A DNA stretch of 64,000 bases from NCBI GenBank assembly GCA_902577765.1, contig CACHAK010000002.1:62001-126000 (forward strand). Reading direction: 5' to 3'. Both the position numbers and the translations under genes were made by a program. Positions 48,620-57,725 of this stretch are shown piece after piece (position 1 is the first letter of the stretch; each line of letters begins with the position of its first letter). A model generated the notes under the pieces. It was not told the DNA's origin. It saw nothing but the letters and a program-made list of their open reading frames with translations, and did not search any database. Origin of the DNA: an uncultured Pelagibacteraceae bacterium (lineage in GTDB: Bacteria > Pseudomonadota > Alphaproteobacteria > Pelagibacterales > AG-422-B15).

Positions 48620-50575
48620 ATGGATAAACCTTGGCTCATAAGAACTTACGCAGGACATTCGTCTGCCAAAAAGTCAAATGAACTCTATCTTAAGAACTTA
48701 TCAAAGGGTCAAACAGGTATCTCAGTAGCCTTCGATTTACCTACTCAAACTGGGTATGACAGTGATCACATTCTCGCTAAAGGGGAGGTTGGCAAAGTTG
48801 GCGTTCCAATCTGTCATATTGGCGATATGAGATCGCTCTTTAATCAAATTCCATTAGATAAAATGAATACATCAATGACCATTAATGCTACGGCTGCATG
48901 GTTACTGAGTTTATATGTAGCCGTTGCAGATGAACAGGGCATAGACAGAAATAAATTACGGGGAACAACTCAAAACGATGTTTTAAAAGAATATCTCTCA
49001 AGAGGAACATATATTCTTCCACCTGACCCAAGTTTAAAAATAATATCTGACGTGATTACTTTTACTTTTAAAGAAATGCCAAATTGGAATCCAATCAATG
49101 TATGTCCTTACCATTTAGTTGAAGTAGGCGCAACTCCCGAGCAGGAATTAGCTTTTGGTCTTTCAATTGCAGTTGCGTATCTCGATAAAGTCAAAACCTC
49201 AAATGAGTTATCAGAGGAAGAATTTGAAAATGTAGTAGGTCGCATAAGCTTCTTCGTTAATTCTGGAATCAAATTTATTACTGAGATGTGTAAAATGAGA
49301 GCATTTGTATCTTTGTGGAATGAAATTACAAAAGAGAGATATGGTGTTAAGGATCCTAAAAACAGAAGATTTAGATATGGTATGCAAGTAAACAGCCTTG
49401 GATTAACTGAGCAACAACCTGAGAACAACGTATATAGAATATTAATTGAAATGCTAGGCGTCGTTCTCTCAAAGGATGCAAGAGCAAGAGCAGTTCAGTT
49501 ACCAGCTTGGAATGAAGCAATGGGATTGCCAAGACCATGGGATCAACAATGGTCCTTAAGATTACAACAAATTGTTGCGTATGAAACAGATCTTCTACAT
49601 TTTGACGATATATTCAATGGCTCTGAAGTAATTGATGAAAAGGTTAAAAATCTTAGAGAGACTGCGATGAAAGAATTTAATCACATTCAATCAATTGGTG
49701 GTGCAGTAGCTGCAGTTGAAAGTGGTTACTTAAAACAGGAATTGGTCAATTCTCAAAAAGAAAGGCTAAAAAGAATTAATGATAAAGAGCAAATCGTTGT
49801 TGGAGTTAATGAGTTTGTTGAGACTGAAGAGTCACCTCTTGTATCAAATGATGGAGGCATAGAAACAATTGATCCAAAAATTGAAAATGAACAAGTAAAA
49901 GCAGTTATTGATTGGAGACAAAACAGAGATCAAAAAAAGGTTGATAGCGCTTTAAATCAATTAAGTGAAGCAGCAAAATCTGGAGAAAACATAATGGAAG
50001 CTTCTATTACAGCTGCAAAAGCAGGTGTAACAACAGGTGAATGGTCTCAAATACTTCGGGATGTTTTTGGTGAGTTCAAAGCACCGACTGGTATAACTAA
50101 TATTCAACCATCCAATAATGACGATTACAGCCCAATACGTAAAAGAGTTAAGTCATTGTCAGATAAGATGGGAAGAAGAATTAAATTTCTTGTAGGCAAA
50201 CCTGGCCTTGACGGACATTCTAGTGGAGCTGAACAAATTGCTGTAAGTGCGAGTGATTGTGGAATGGATGTTTTGTACGAAGGAATTAGATTAACACCAG
50301 AACAAATAGTAAAATCATCTGTTGAAGAAGATGTACACATCATCGGACTTTCTATTCTATCTGGTTCTCATGTGCAGCTTGTCGAGGAAATTATGAATGA
50401 AATGAAAAAAAATAAAGTAGATGATATCCCGGTAATTGTAGGAGGTATAATTCCAACAGAAGATGAAAAGATCTTAATTAAAAATGGAGTTCAAGCAGTT
50501 TATACTCCAAAGGATTATCAGCTGAAAGATATAATGAGTGACATTGTGAGCATTGTTGAGAGAAAAGTATCTTAA
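48620..50575 (+). CDS. ecm: Ethylmalonyl-CoA mutase (B12-dependent)
   Basis: Rearranges ethylmalonyl-CoA to methylsuccinyl-CoA with adenosylcobalamin. The 651 residues have the mutase barrel (RTYAGHSSAKKSNELY and VAFDLPTQTGYDSDH near the start, RGTTQNDVLKEYLSRGTYI in part) and a C-terminal B12 domain with D531-G-H533-S-S-G, where H533 replaces the lower ligand. It is single-chain and shorter than methylmalonyl-CoA mutases; that, and the ccr/mcd neighbours, favour Ecm, although methylmalonyl activity is not excluded. It overlaps the downstream esterase gene by one base. Confidence 0.92.
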   Translation: MDKPWLIRTYAGHSSAKKSNELYLKNLSKGQTGISVAFDLPTQTGYDSDHILAKGEVGKVGVPICHIGDMRSLFNQIPLDKMNTSMTINATAAWLLSLYVAVADEQGIDRNKLRGTTQNDVLKEYLSRGTYILPPDPSLKIISDVITFTFKEMPNWNPINVCPYHLVEVGATPEQELAFGLSIAVAYLDKVKTSNELSEEEFENVVGRISFFVNSGIKFITEMCKMRAFVSLWNEITKERYGVKDPKNRRFRYGMQVNSLGLTEQQPENNVYRILIEMLGVVLSKDARARAVQLPAWNEAMGLPRPWDQQWSLRLQQIVAYETDLLHFDDIFNGSEVIDEKVKNLRETAMKEFNHIQSIGGAVAAVESGYLKQELVNSQKERLKRINDKEQIVVGVNEFVETEESPLVSNDGGIETIDPKIENEQVKAVIDWRQNRDQKKVDSALNQLSEAAKSGENIMEASITAAKAGVTTGEWSQILRDVFGEFKAPTGITNIQPSNNDDYSPIRKRVKSLSDKMGRRIKFLVGKPGLDGHSSGAEQIAVSASDCGMDVLYEGIRLTPEQIVKSSVEEDVHIIGLSILSGSHVQLVEEIMNEMKKNKVDDIPVIVGGIIPTEDEKILIKNGVQAVYTPKDYQLKDIMSDIVSIVERKVS

Positions 50576-51228
50576 TGCCGATCTTAAGTGGACCAGTTTT
50601 AGAACCCCAAGACTCTTCAAAGCCATCAAAACTTGTAATATTTTGTCATGGATACGGCGCAGATGGCAATGATCTGATTGGCCTTGCTAATTATATTCAG
50701 CCTCAAATGCCCGATGCAGTTTTTTTATCACCTAATGCACCTGAAAAATGTGGATTAAACCCAATGGGATATCAATGGTTTGATTTTCAATCGGGTGATC
50801 CTGCAACTATTTGGAAAGGTGTGTTAAATGCAGCTGATACACTTAATGGTTATATTGATGAACAACTTAAGAATTATGAGTTAAGTGATGATAATTTGGC
50901 GCTCGTAGGTTTCAGTCAAGGCACAATGATGAGTTTACATGTCGGCCTTAGAAGAGAAAATTCAATGAGAGCAATTGTTGGCTTTTCAGGAAGGTTAATT
51001 GCTCCAGAACTTCTTAAAAATGAATTAAAGTCAAAACCTCCAATTTATCTAATTCATGGAGATATGGACCCTATGGTTCCTTATCAAGAAACTATTGAAG
51101 CTGAAAAAAAATTATCACAATTGAGTATAGATGTTAAGGCTCATATTTCTACAAACACTCAGCATTCAATTGCTCAAGACGGATTAGATATAGCTATTAA
51201 ATTCTTAGTCGAAAAGTTCTCAAATTAA
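50575..51228 (+). CDS. Phospholipase/carboxylesterase family hydrolase
   Basis: A 217-residue alpha/beta hydrolase of the acyl-protein-thioesterase/carboxylesterase group. It has the oxyanion segment FCHGYGADGNDL, the nucleophile elbow VGFSQGTMM, the acid in HGDMDPMVPY and the histidine in NTQHSIAQDG. Relatives cleave short- to medium-chain esters or thioesters. Its ATG overlaps the ecm stop by one base, so a role on acyl-CoA or ester intermediates is possible, but the family is broad. Confidence 0.88.
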   Translation: MPILSGPVLEPQDSSKPSKLVIFCHGYGADGNDLIGLANYIQPQMPDAVFLSPNAPEKCGLNPMGYQWFDFQSGDPATIWKGVLNAADTLNGYIDEQLKNYELSDDNLALVGFSQGTMMSLHVGLRRENSMRAIVGFSGRLIAPELLKNELKSKPPIYLIHGDMDPMVPYQETIEAEKKLSQLSIDVKAHISTNTQHSIAQDGLDIAIKFLVEKFSN

Positions 51229-51272
51229 AATATTTTTTGAAATATTTATACAATTGCATATATTAATTAATA

Positions 51273-51830
51273 ATGAGTATTGCAGTTCCTTTAGAAAAAT
51301 GTCCAGCTTTGGTTCTAAATTCAGATTTCAGGCCTCTTAGCCATTATCCGCTTTCTCTCTGGTGTTGGCAGGATAGTGTAAAAGCTGTTGTTCTTGGAAG
51401 GGTAAATATTGTATCAAACTATGAAAGAGAAATTAGAAGCCCAAGTTTTCAAATGTATTTGCCAAGCGTTATTAGTCTAAAAACGTACATCAAGCCAAAT
51501 AGAAATCCAATATTCTCAAGATTTAACGTTTTTTTGCGTGATAAGTTTAGTTGTCAATATTGTGGTTCAAAGAAAGATTTAACATTTGATCATCTTATAC
51601 CTAGATCACACGGCGGTGAAACAACTTGGGAAAATATTGTAACAGCATGTTCAAGTTGTAACGTAAAAAAGGGAGGAAAACTTTTGAAAAACTCGGGTAT
51701 GAAGCCTCTCAATATTCCAAAAGTACCTACAATGGCTGATTTAGATAAATGTGGCCGATCTTTTCCTCCTAACTTTTTGCATGAAAGCTGGATGGATTTC
51801 TTATATTGGGATATTCAACTAGAAAGATAA
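51273..51830 (+). CDS. HNH endonuclease family protein
   Basis: A 185-residue protein with an N-terminal domain (CPALVLNSDFRPLSHYPLSL) and a C-terminal HNH_5-type nuclease fold: CQYCGSKKDLTFDHLIPRS, then GGETTWENIVTACSSCNVKK, giving two CxxC zinc pairs around the DH...N core. This stand-alone HNH form is widely conserved in Alphaproteobacteria at chromosomal sites and shows no intron, intein or phage context here. Its biological target is unknown. It is followed immediately by the opposing coq7 stop. Confidence 0.88.
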   Translation: MSIAVPLEKCPALVLNSDFRPLSHYPLSLWCWQDSVKAVVLGRVNIVSNYEREIRSPSFQMYLPSVISLKTYIKPNRNPIFSRFNVFLRDKFSCQYCGSKKDLTFDHLIPRSHGGETTWENIVTACSSCNVKKGGKLLKNSGMKPLNIPKVPTMADLDKCGRSFPPNFLHESWMDFLYWDIQLER

Positions 51831-52358
51831 TTAAATTCTCTCAGCCAAAAAAATAGCAGCTTTTGTTGTTTCATTGATTGTTTTTCTTAAAACAGAATAA
51901 CCAAAGGCTTCTCGCGACCCTTCATCAATAGCGGTATTTTTATGTTCAACTTCATCATCGCGAAATTTTACTAATTTTTTTCTTAATTCTTCGTCCACTC
52001 CCTCTAGTTGATCAATTTGTTTTTGATAATGTTTTTCAATAATTTCTTCAACTGCCTCAGTGCACACATAGGCTGCTTTGGGGCCCATGAGGGCAGTACC
52101 TACACCCATTGCATAAGCACCAATACCAAATAGGCCTTTCAGTTTTGTGGGTCTGATCTTTTTTTCTTTGGCGATATTGTCAAAAAAATCTAAATGTTCC
52201 TCTTCATCTTTAGCCATTTTCGATATTTGGTCAAAATCTTTCTTATTTTTTTGAAGTTTGAATATCATTTTCTGGCCCTGATATATTTGCTGAGCACCAA
52301 GCTCACCTGCCTGATCAACTCTAATAATCTTTTTTAAAATTTTTTCTTTAACGTTCAT
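51831..52358 (-). CDS. coq7: Demethoxyubiquinone hydroxylase (Coq7)
   Basis: A di-iron hydroxylase of ubiquinone synthesis. The 175 residues have a four-helix ferritin-like core with RVDQAGELGAQQIYQGQ, DEEEHLDFFD, EEIIEKHYQKQ and DEVEHKNTAID, providing the carboxylate and histidine ligands. This length is typical of alphaproteobacterial Coq7. It overlaps dsbB by 11 bases, and both enzymes act on or with quinones at the inner membrane. Confidence 0.94.
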   Translation of the reverse strand: MNVKEKILKKIIRVDQAGELGAQQIYQGQKMIFKLQKNKKDFDQISKMAKDEEEHLDFFDNIAKEKKIRPTKLKGLFGIGAYAMGVGTALMGPKAAYVCTEAVEEIIEKHYQKQIDQLEGVDEELRKKLVKFRDDEVEHKNTAIDEGSREAFGYSVLRKTINETTKAAIFLAERI

Positions 52359-52827
52359 TTTTCAAAAATACAAAATACAAAGTTATAGATAATAGTAAAA
52401 ATGTCATAATCAAGTTTGCCTCAGCTACCGAAATAAAATTAAATAAATAAGTAGGTTCGTCACATCTAATCAATGGAGTTTGATTAAGACTTTCTAAAAG
52501 TTTAGACTTGTCAGATAAATCAGACAAATTAGAGGTACATCCTGAATTTAAATTAACCAAGCCTCTTTCGACCAATACATGTCTTAAGGTATACAAAAAT
52601 CCAAATAGTAAAATCAGAATTGAAGCATAGCTTGCGATCCTTTTAATTGTTGCTCTTTTTTCAAATTTAAAAATAATTGATGCCAGACCTATTATAATTA
52701 ATAAATAGTAAGGATACCTTTCAACGAGACACATGTCACAAGGAGCCATATTAAATACGTATTGCAGTACGAATACTGCAATTATTACTAATGCTGAGAT
52801 AATAAAGTTGATGTTAATAAGACTCAT
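52348..52827 (-). CDS. dsbB: Disulfide bond formation protein DsbB
   Basis: Reoxidises DsbA with ubiquinone as electron acceptor. The 159 residues form four membrane helices. The first redox pair is in MAPCDMCLVERYPYY (about 28-31), and the second, in the periplasmic loop, is NSGC...IRCDE (near 97 and 122). The arrangement is that of classical DsbB. No DsbA partner is in the window. It overlaps the coq7 start by 11 bases. Confidence 0.9.
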   Translation of the reverse strand: MSLININFIISALVIIAVFVLQYVFNMAPCDMCLVERYPYYLLIIIGLASIIFKFEKRATIKRIASYASILILLFGFLYTLRHVLVERGLVNLNSGCTSNLSDLSDKSKLLESLNQTPLIRCDEPTYLFNFISVAEANLIMTFLLLSITLYFVFLKNER

Positions 52828-52831
52828 AATT

Positions 52832-53461
52832 CTAGTATGTAATATATAAAATGCCTAAAATCACTAAAGTTATAAGAATAAATGAATATAAATTTATTCT
52901 TTTTTCAAATGATTCAAGTGCAATGCTTCCAAATCGATAGATTAAATAGCCTATAAGAAAAAATCTCACTGATCTTGAGACCACACTTGCAACTAAGAAA
53001 ATAAAAAAATTAATACCTAAAAAACCACTTGTCAGTGTAACAATTTTAAAAGGAATAGGAGTAAAACCACCTATGAAAACGTAAAGGAAACCATAATTAT
53101 CTATGTCATTAACAAATGAGTTAAATGACTCAACCAAATTTAAATTCTGAAGAATAAAATTTCCCACACTATTGAAGAAGTATACACCAATAAAATATGC
53201 AATTATCGCTCCAGTGATTGAGCCAAGAACTGAGAGTCCAGCAATTTTAAATATTTTCTTTTTGTCTAATGCCATCATTGGAACCATGAATATTTCTTGA
53301 GGGAATGGAAAAATAATTGCTTCAATTAATCCCATCAAAAAGATAAACGGATAAGCGAACTTAGTTTTTATAAAACGCTCACCAAGTGAGACAAAATACG
53401 CTTTTAAGTTATGATAAATTGAGATTAACATACCATTGCTAATATATATATTTGCATACAT
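52832..53461 (-). CDS. YqaA/DedA-family membrane protein
   Basis: A 209-residue protein with about five membrane segments. It has PFPQEIFMVPMMALDKKKIF, SVLGSITGAIIAYFIG and the PIPFKIVTLTSGFLG motif, followed by VASVVSRSVRFFLIGYLI, matching the YqaA branch of the SNARE-associated/DedA (VTT) family. Members of this superfamily are lipid scramblases or undecaprenyl-phosphate transporters; the role of this branch is not settled. The start could also be ATG 53431. It precedes dsbB in the same direction. Confidence 0.83.
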   Translation of the reverse strand: MYANIYISNGMLISIYHNLKAYFVSLGERFIKTKFAYPFIFLMGLIEAIIFPFPQEIFMVPMMALDKKKIFKIAGLSVLGSITGAIIAYFIGVYFFNSVGNFILQNLNLVESFNSFVNDIDNYGFLYVFIGGFTPIPFKIVTLTSGFLGINFFIFLVASVVSRSVRFFLIGYLIYRFGSIALESFEKRINLYSFILITLVILGILYITY

Positions 53462-53497
53462 AATTCTACTAAGCCTTTATGACGAATATAAGTAAAG

Positions 53498-53503
53498 TAT
53501 AAT
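53498..53503 (+). promoter_or_regulatory. -10 element of the tRNA-Leu promoter
   Basis: A perfect TATAAT ends 14 bases before the mature 5' end of tRNA-Leu. The expected -35 region (around 53475-53481) has only a weak match (TTTATG). The short leader fits a tRNA promoter that also drives pabB. Confidence 0.5.
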
Positions 53504-53517
53504 AAGTCTTTAAGAAT

Positions 53518-53602
53518 GGGGATATGGCGGAATTGGTAGACGCGCCAGACTCAAAATCTGGTGCCTTCGGGCGTTCCGGTTCGACTCCGGATATCCCTAC
53601 CA
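53518..53602 (+). tRNA. tRNA-Leu(CAA)
   Basis: An 85-base class II tRNA with encoded CCA. The acceptor GGGGATA pairs with TATCCCT (G1-U72 first pair). The D arm holds GGCGGAATTGGTAGACGC. The anticodon stem CCAGA/TCTGG encloses loop CTCAAAA with anticodon CAA, and the long variable arm is TGCCTTCGGGCG. The T arm is TCCGG-TTCGACT-CCGGA. It reads UUG leucine codons. The pabB start lies ten bases after its 3' end. Confidence 0.97.
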
Positions 53603-53611
53603 GTATTTTAT

Positions 53612-55021
53612 ATGAGAAAAAAAAAGATAAAGATAAATAAACTTGATTACATTAATCCGGAAGAAGTATTAATAAGATTTCAAGATAAAAGAAATTTAAT
53701 TTTTTTAGATAGTGCAAATAAAACGATATCTGAAAATAATAGGTATTCCTATATTGCATTTGATCCTATCTACACCATAAAGTTCAATGCAAGCAGAAAT
53801 TATTTAAATTCAAAAAAATTTGCAAGAATAAAAAAATTAATATCAAGTTTTAAATCAAAAAAAGTTAAATCATTACCAAAGTTTCAGTGTGGTTTAGCGG
53901 GCTATGTTTCTTATGAAGCAGGCCTTGCAAAGGAAAAGATTGAAAGTGCAAATCCATTAGAAAAAATATTGCCAAATTTATTTTTTGGTCTCTTCGATAT
54001 AGTGATTGCTTTCGATAACAAATTGAAAAGAGCTTATCTTTTTTCAATTAATTTAGATAAAGAATTTAAAATTGAGCTATCACATCAAATTCGATTACAA
54101 AATGCAAAAAACTTGTATTCGGTGCCGCGGATAAATAATCCAATTAACAAACTACTTGGTTTTCAGTGGAAAAAAGATTTTGATAAAAGAAAATATATTT
54201 CAAAAATTAATAAAATACTAAATTACATAAAAAATGGTGACATATTCCAAGCTAACTTCACTCAACGTTTTTTATCTAAGATTCCAAAAGACTATGATGT
54301 CATTCGGTACTATTTGCATTATCGAAAAAATACAGAGACACCTTTTTCATGCTTAATTAGAAGTGAGGACTTTAATATATTTTCTTATTCACCTGAAAGA
54401 TTCCTAAAATTAGAGAATAACAAAATTATGGTTTCGCCAATAAAAGGTACAATTGAAAGAGGTGAGAGTGAATTCGAAGATGCAAAATTAAAAGAACAAT
54501 TATCTTCAAGTAAGAAGGATAACGCTGAAAATTTAATGATCGTTGACGTTTTGAGAAATGACATTTCTGAAGTCTGTAAACCTGGAACGGTAAAAGTTTC
54601 TCGTTTGGCTGAACTAGAAACCTATAACAATGTTCACCATCTTGTTTCTGATATTGAGGGTACGTTATCTAAAGGTATGAATATATTTGATGTTATAAAA
54701 CACTGTATGCCTGGAGGATCCGTAACTGGGGCACCAAAAGTAAGAGCAATGCAAATTATTTCAGAATTAGAAACTTTCAAAAGAGGTGTTTATTGTGGAG
54801 CTATAGGTTTCGTCTCATTTAGTGGTTATGCAGATTTTAATATCCCAATCAGAACCATTACTGTCAATAATGAAAAAGTATTTCTAAATTCTGGGGGAGG
54901 GATCGTAGCAGACTCAAAACCTTTAAATGAATATCATGAATTGAATAAAAAAGTTGAGAATCTATTACAGATTAATAAAAAATCATTGAATAAGTTTATG
55001 TCTAAGAACAAACAAATATAA
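53612..55021 (+). CDS. pabB: Aminodeoxychorismate synthase component I
   Basis: Converts chorismate, with ammonia, to 4-amino-4-deoxychorismate for folate. I start at ATG 53612 (469 residues), because the longer frame from 53561 begins inside tRNA-Leu. The chorismate-binding domain shows GDIFQANFTQRF, VSPIKGTIERGES and CMPGGSVTGAPKVRAM. The PIKGT motif with lysine is that of PabB; anthranilate synthase TrpE has PIAGT. A TAATG overlap joins it to pabC. No glutaminase (PabA) gene is present here. Confidence 0.92.
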   Translation: MRKKKIKINKLDYINPEEVLIRFQDKRNLIFLDSANKTISENNRYSYIAFDPIYTIKFNASRNYLNSKKFARIKKLISSFKSKKVKSLPKFQCGLAGYVSYEAGLAKEKIESANPLEKILPNLFFGLFDIVIAFDNKLKRAYLFSINLDKEFKIELSHQIRLQNAKNLYSVPRINNPINKLLGFQWKKDFDKRKYISKINKILNYIKNGDIFQANFTQRFLSKIPKDYDVIRYYLHYRKNTETPFSCLIRSEDFNIFSYSPERFLKLENNKIMVSPIKGTIERGESEFEDAKLKEQLSSSKKDNAENLMIVDVLRNDISEVCKPGTVKVSRLAELETYNNVHHLVSDIEGTLSKGMNIFDVIKHCMPGGSVTGAPKVRAMQIISELETFKRGVYCGAIGFVSFSGYADFNIPIRTITVNNEKVFLNSGGGIVADSKPLNEYHELNKKVENLLQINKKSLNKFMSKNKQI

Positions 55022-55842
55022 TGAAAGTTTATCTCAATAATAAATTTATAGATGAAGAAAAAGCAACTATTAACATAAAAGACCGCGGCTTACTTTTAGG
55101 AGACAGTATTTTTGATACTTTATTATATAATAAAAACAAAATAATTTTATTTGATTTTCATTTTGCTCGATTTAATAAATCAATAAGAAATAATTATTTT
55201 AATTTCAAGTTATCAAAAAAAAATTTACAAAATATAATTTTAAAATTAATAAAAAAAAATAATCTTTTAAATAACAAACTTTCAATAAGATATACATTGA
55301 CTAGAGGGTATGCAAAGAGAAGAGGGTTAGATATTGAAAACAATCAAAAGTCAAATTTTCTTATTACTATTTCCAAATTAACCAGTAATCATACAACCAT
55401 AAAGCCAGTGAAACTTAAAGTTTCAAAAATCAAAAGACTCTCAAATTCTTTGTTATCCAGGAATAAAACAAACAATTATTTTGAGAATATCCAATCAAAA
55501 CTCATTGCGCAGAAAAATGGCTATGATGACGCATTAATGCTTAACGAAAGTGACAAAATTTGCTGCTGCTCGAGCTCAAATATTTATTTTGTTAAAAAAA
55601 ATAAAATTTTTACCCCTCCAATCAATGATGGTGCCTTAGATGGCACTGTAAGGCGTTTTTTAATAGAAAAGAAAAAGGTTGAAGTTAGAAGCATATCATT
55701 GAATAATCTTTCCAATGTAAGTGAAATATTTCTTACAAATAGCATTGGTTTGCGGCCAGTTAGTAAAATTAATAACCGTTCTTTTAAAAACGGGCCAATA
55801 ACTGAAAAAATTACGGAATATTTGAATAAATTAGGTATTTAA
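55021..55842 (+). CDS. pabC: Aminodeoxychorismate lyase-like class IV aminotransferase
   Basis: A 273-residue fold-type IV PLP enzyme. MKVYLNNKFI and IKDRGLLLGDSIFDTLL form the N-terminal part, SRNKTNNYFENIQSK contains the PLP lysine, and DALMLNESDKICCCSSSNIY and TPPINDGALDGTVR are the later conserved blocks. The one-base overlap with pabB strongly suggests 4-amino-4-deoxychorismate lyase in p-aminobenzoate synthesis; branched-chain or D-amino acid transaminase activity is the alternative. Confidence 0.87.
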   Translation: MKVYLNNKFIDEEKATINIKDRGLLLGDSIFDTLLYNKNKIILFDFHFARFNKSIRNNYFNFKLSKKNLQNIILKLIKKNNLLNNKLSIRYTLTRGYAKRRGLDIENNQKSNFLITISKLTSNHTTIKPVKLKVSKIKRLSNSLLSRNKTNNYFENIQSKLIAQKNGYDDALMLNESDKICCCSSSNIYFVKKNKIFTPPINDGALDGTVRRFLIEKKKVEVRSISLNNLSNVSEIFLTNSIGLRPVSKINNRSFKNGPITEKITEYLNKLGI

Positions 55843-55843
55843 A

Positions 55844-57640
55844 ATGAGTGTTGTAAGTGCAGTTTCAAGAGAATTTAGTTATTTTAAGTTTTTTTTAAAA
55901 TTAGTTGGACGATCAAGAAGTTTCGACAAAAAAAAATACACAACCGTAGCCGATATTATGGAGGAACAAGTTGATAAAACTCCTGACAATATTGCTATCG
56001 AGTTTGAAGACAAGAAATACACATATCGTGAGATGGATGCTGAAGCAAACCAGATTGCAAACTGGGCAATTAATAAAGGTTATAAGACGGGAGATGTAAT
56101 ATCTCTTTTGATGGAAAATAAACCTGAATACATATTTACATGGTTCGGGCTTGCGAAGATCGGCGTTACAGTTGCTTGTCTTAACAATAATATAAAGAGT
56201 AAATCGCTCGCTCACTGCATTAAAAAATCAGAAAGTAAAAGTCTAATCATAAGTTCTGATTTAATGGAAAATCTTGCATCAGCTCAAGAATATATTGAAG
56301 GCAATTTAGATGTTTATGTAGCAGGTCAGGATGTTCAAGGTTATGAAACTTTAGATGGCTCACAAATTGAAAATGGTAAAGTAAGACCCGAAACTTCTTT
56401 GCGAGAAGAATTATCAAATAGTCAATCACTGTTTTATATCTATACAAGTGGAACTACAGGCATGCCTAAAGCTGCAAACTTCAGCCATCAAAAATTTTTA
56501 GTTGGATGTGGTCTTCAAATGTTTTCACTTGATATGAAGCCCACTGATAAAACTTACATGGTCTTACCACTCTATCATGCAACGGGTGGAGTTGTTGGTG
56601 TTGGTTCGACATTTTGTACTGGTGGCACATTAGTACTACGAAAGAAATTCTCTGCTGCTAGTTTTTGGGAAGATTGTGTTAAACATGATGTAACAGTAAT
56701 TACATATATAGGAGAACTGTTTCGTTATTTAGTAGCCACCAAGAAAAGTGAATACGAAAGGAAGCATAAAATTAGGGGCATCTATGGTAACGGTCTCAGG
56801 CCTGAAGTTTGGAAGATAGTTCAAGAAAGATTTGGTATTGATAGGATTGTTGAGTTTTATGGGGCCTCAGAGGGAAATATATCACTAACAAATGTTGATA
56901 GTAAGTTCGGTTCAATCGGCAGAATACCTCCGTATTTAAAAAGTGTGTTGCCAACTAAAGTGGTTAAATTCGATGTAGAAAATGAGACGGTGATCAGAGA
57001 TGAGAATGGTTTTTGCATAGAGTGCGAAGATGGAGAGGCTGGTGAGGCGATTGGGTTTATACCTGATGATGATAAGTTTACTGGTAAATTTGAGGGTTAT
57101 ACAGACAAAGAGGCAACAAAGAAAAAAATCCTTGAAAACGTTTTTGAAAAAGGTGATCGATGGTTCTCTTCTGGGGATTTGTTAAAAAAAGACAAGCAAG
57201 GATATTACTATTTCGTTGACCGTATCGGTGATACCTTTAGATGGAAATCTGAGAACGTATCAACTAATGAGGTGAGTGAGGCCATTTCTTCATTTAAAGG
57301 TATCGATGAAGTCAACGTTTATGGGGTTGAAGTACCAAATCAAGATGGAAGAGCGGGTATGGCTTCCCTAGTTGTGAATGATGAATTCAAATTAGAACAG
57401 CTTTATGAATACCTGAGTGAGCAATTACCTGCTTATAGTGTTCCAGTATTTATTAGAATAAGTCCTGAAATAGAAAAAACAGGAACATTTAAGTATAAAA
57501 AAACTGATTTAGTTAAAGACGGTTTTGATCCAACTAAAATCCAAGATCCTATTTATTTTGCTTCAGGTGATGAAAAAAAATATTTAAATCTAGATCAGGA
57601 GTCTTTTAATAAAATAAACAGCAGAGAAATAAGAGTCTAA
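55844..57640 (+). CDS. FATP-like long-chain acyl-CoA synthetase
   Basis: An AMP-forming acyl-CoA ligase, 598 residues. It has the adenylation motif IYTSGTTGMPKAANFSHQK, FYGASEGNISLTN, GDLLKKDKQGYYYFVDR and RIGDTFRWKSENVSTNEV, which is specific to the fatty-acid transport protein/very-long-chain acyl-CoA synthetase (SLC27-like) branch, and KYKKTDLVKDGFDP near the end. The substrate is probably a long fatty acid or a bile-acid/sterol-like carboxylate. It is two bases after pabC, probably co-transcribed without a functional link. Confidence 0.9.
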   Translation: MSVVSAVSREFSYFKFFLKLVGRSRSFDKKKYTTVADIMEEQVDKTPDNIAIEFEDKKYTYREMDAEANQIANWAINKGYKTGDVISLLMENKPEYIFTWFGLAKIGVTVACLNNNIKSKSLAHCIKKSESKSLIISSDLMENLASAQEYIEGNLDVYVAGQDVQGYETLDGSQIENGKVRPETSLREELSNSQSLFYIYTSGTTGMPKAANFSHQKFLVGCGLQMFSLDMKPTDKTYMVLPLYHATGGVVGVGSTFCTGGTLVLRKKFSAASFWEDCVKHDVTVITYIGELFRYLVATKKSEYERKHKIRGIYGNGLRPEVWKIVQERFGIDRIVEFYGASEGNISLTNVDSKFGSIGRIPPYLKSVLPTKVVKFDVENETVIRDENGFCIECEDGEAGEAIGFIPDDDKFTGKFEGYTDKEATKKKILENVFEKGDRWFSSGDLLKKDKQGYYYFVDRIGDTFRWKSENVSTNEVSEAISSFKGIDEVNVYGVEVPNQDGRAGMASLVVNDEFKLEQLYEYLSEQLPAYSVPVFIRISPEIEKTGTFKYKKTDLVKDGFDPTKIQDPIYFASGDEKKYLNLDQESFNKINSREIRV

Positions 57641-57725
57641 AAAAGTCTTGCTAATATAGTATAAAATAATGAATTTTTAATCAAAATTCATAAGTTTAGA
57701 TCTATATATTCCTCATTATAAGATA

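Noticed and set aside
51226-51245. AAATATTT-TTTG-AAATATTT hairpin after the esterase gene
   Set aside because: The stem is entirely A-T and lacks a following T-run, so it is too weak to call a terminator.
51273-51830. HNH protein as a homing endonuclease or restriction enzyme
   Set aside because: No intron, intein, methyltransferase or phage gene is adjacent, and this stand-alone HNH form is a regular chromosomal gene in the class.
53518-53602. G1-U72 first acceptor pair in tRNA-Leu(CAA)
   Set aside because: It looks odd, but a G1-U72 pair is, from memory, also present in an E. coli tRNA-Leu, so it is not evidence of a pseudo-tRNA.
53561-53611. Upstream extension of pabB into tRNA-Leu
   Set aside because: The extra 17 codons lie inside the tRNA gene. 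ATG 53612 follows the tRNA directly and fits the protein family better.
57670-57690. Inverted repeat TGAATTTT/AAAATTCA upstream of ispH as a terminator or operator
   Set aside because: The 8-bp stem has only one G-C pair and no T-run follows. Such repeats are expected by chance in this composition.
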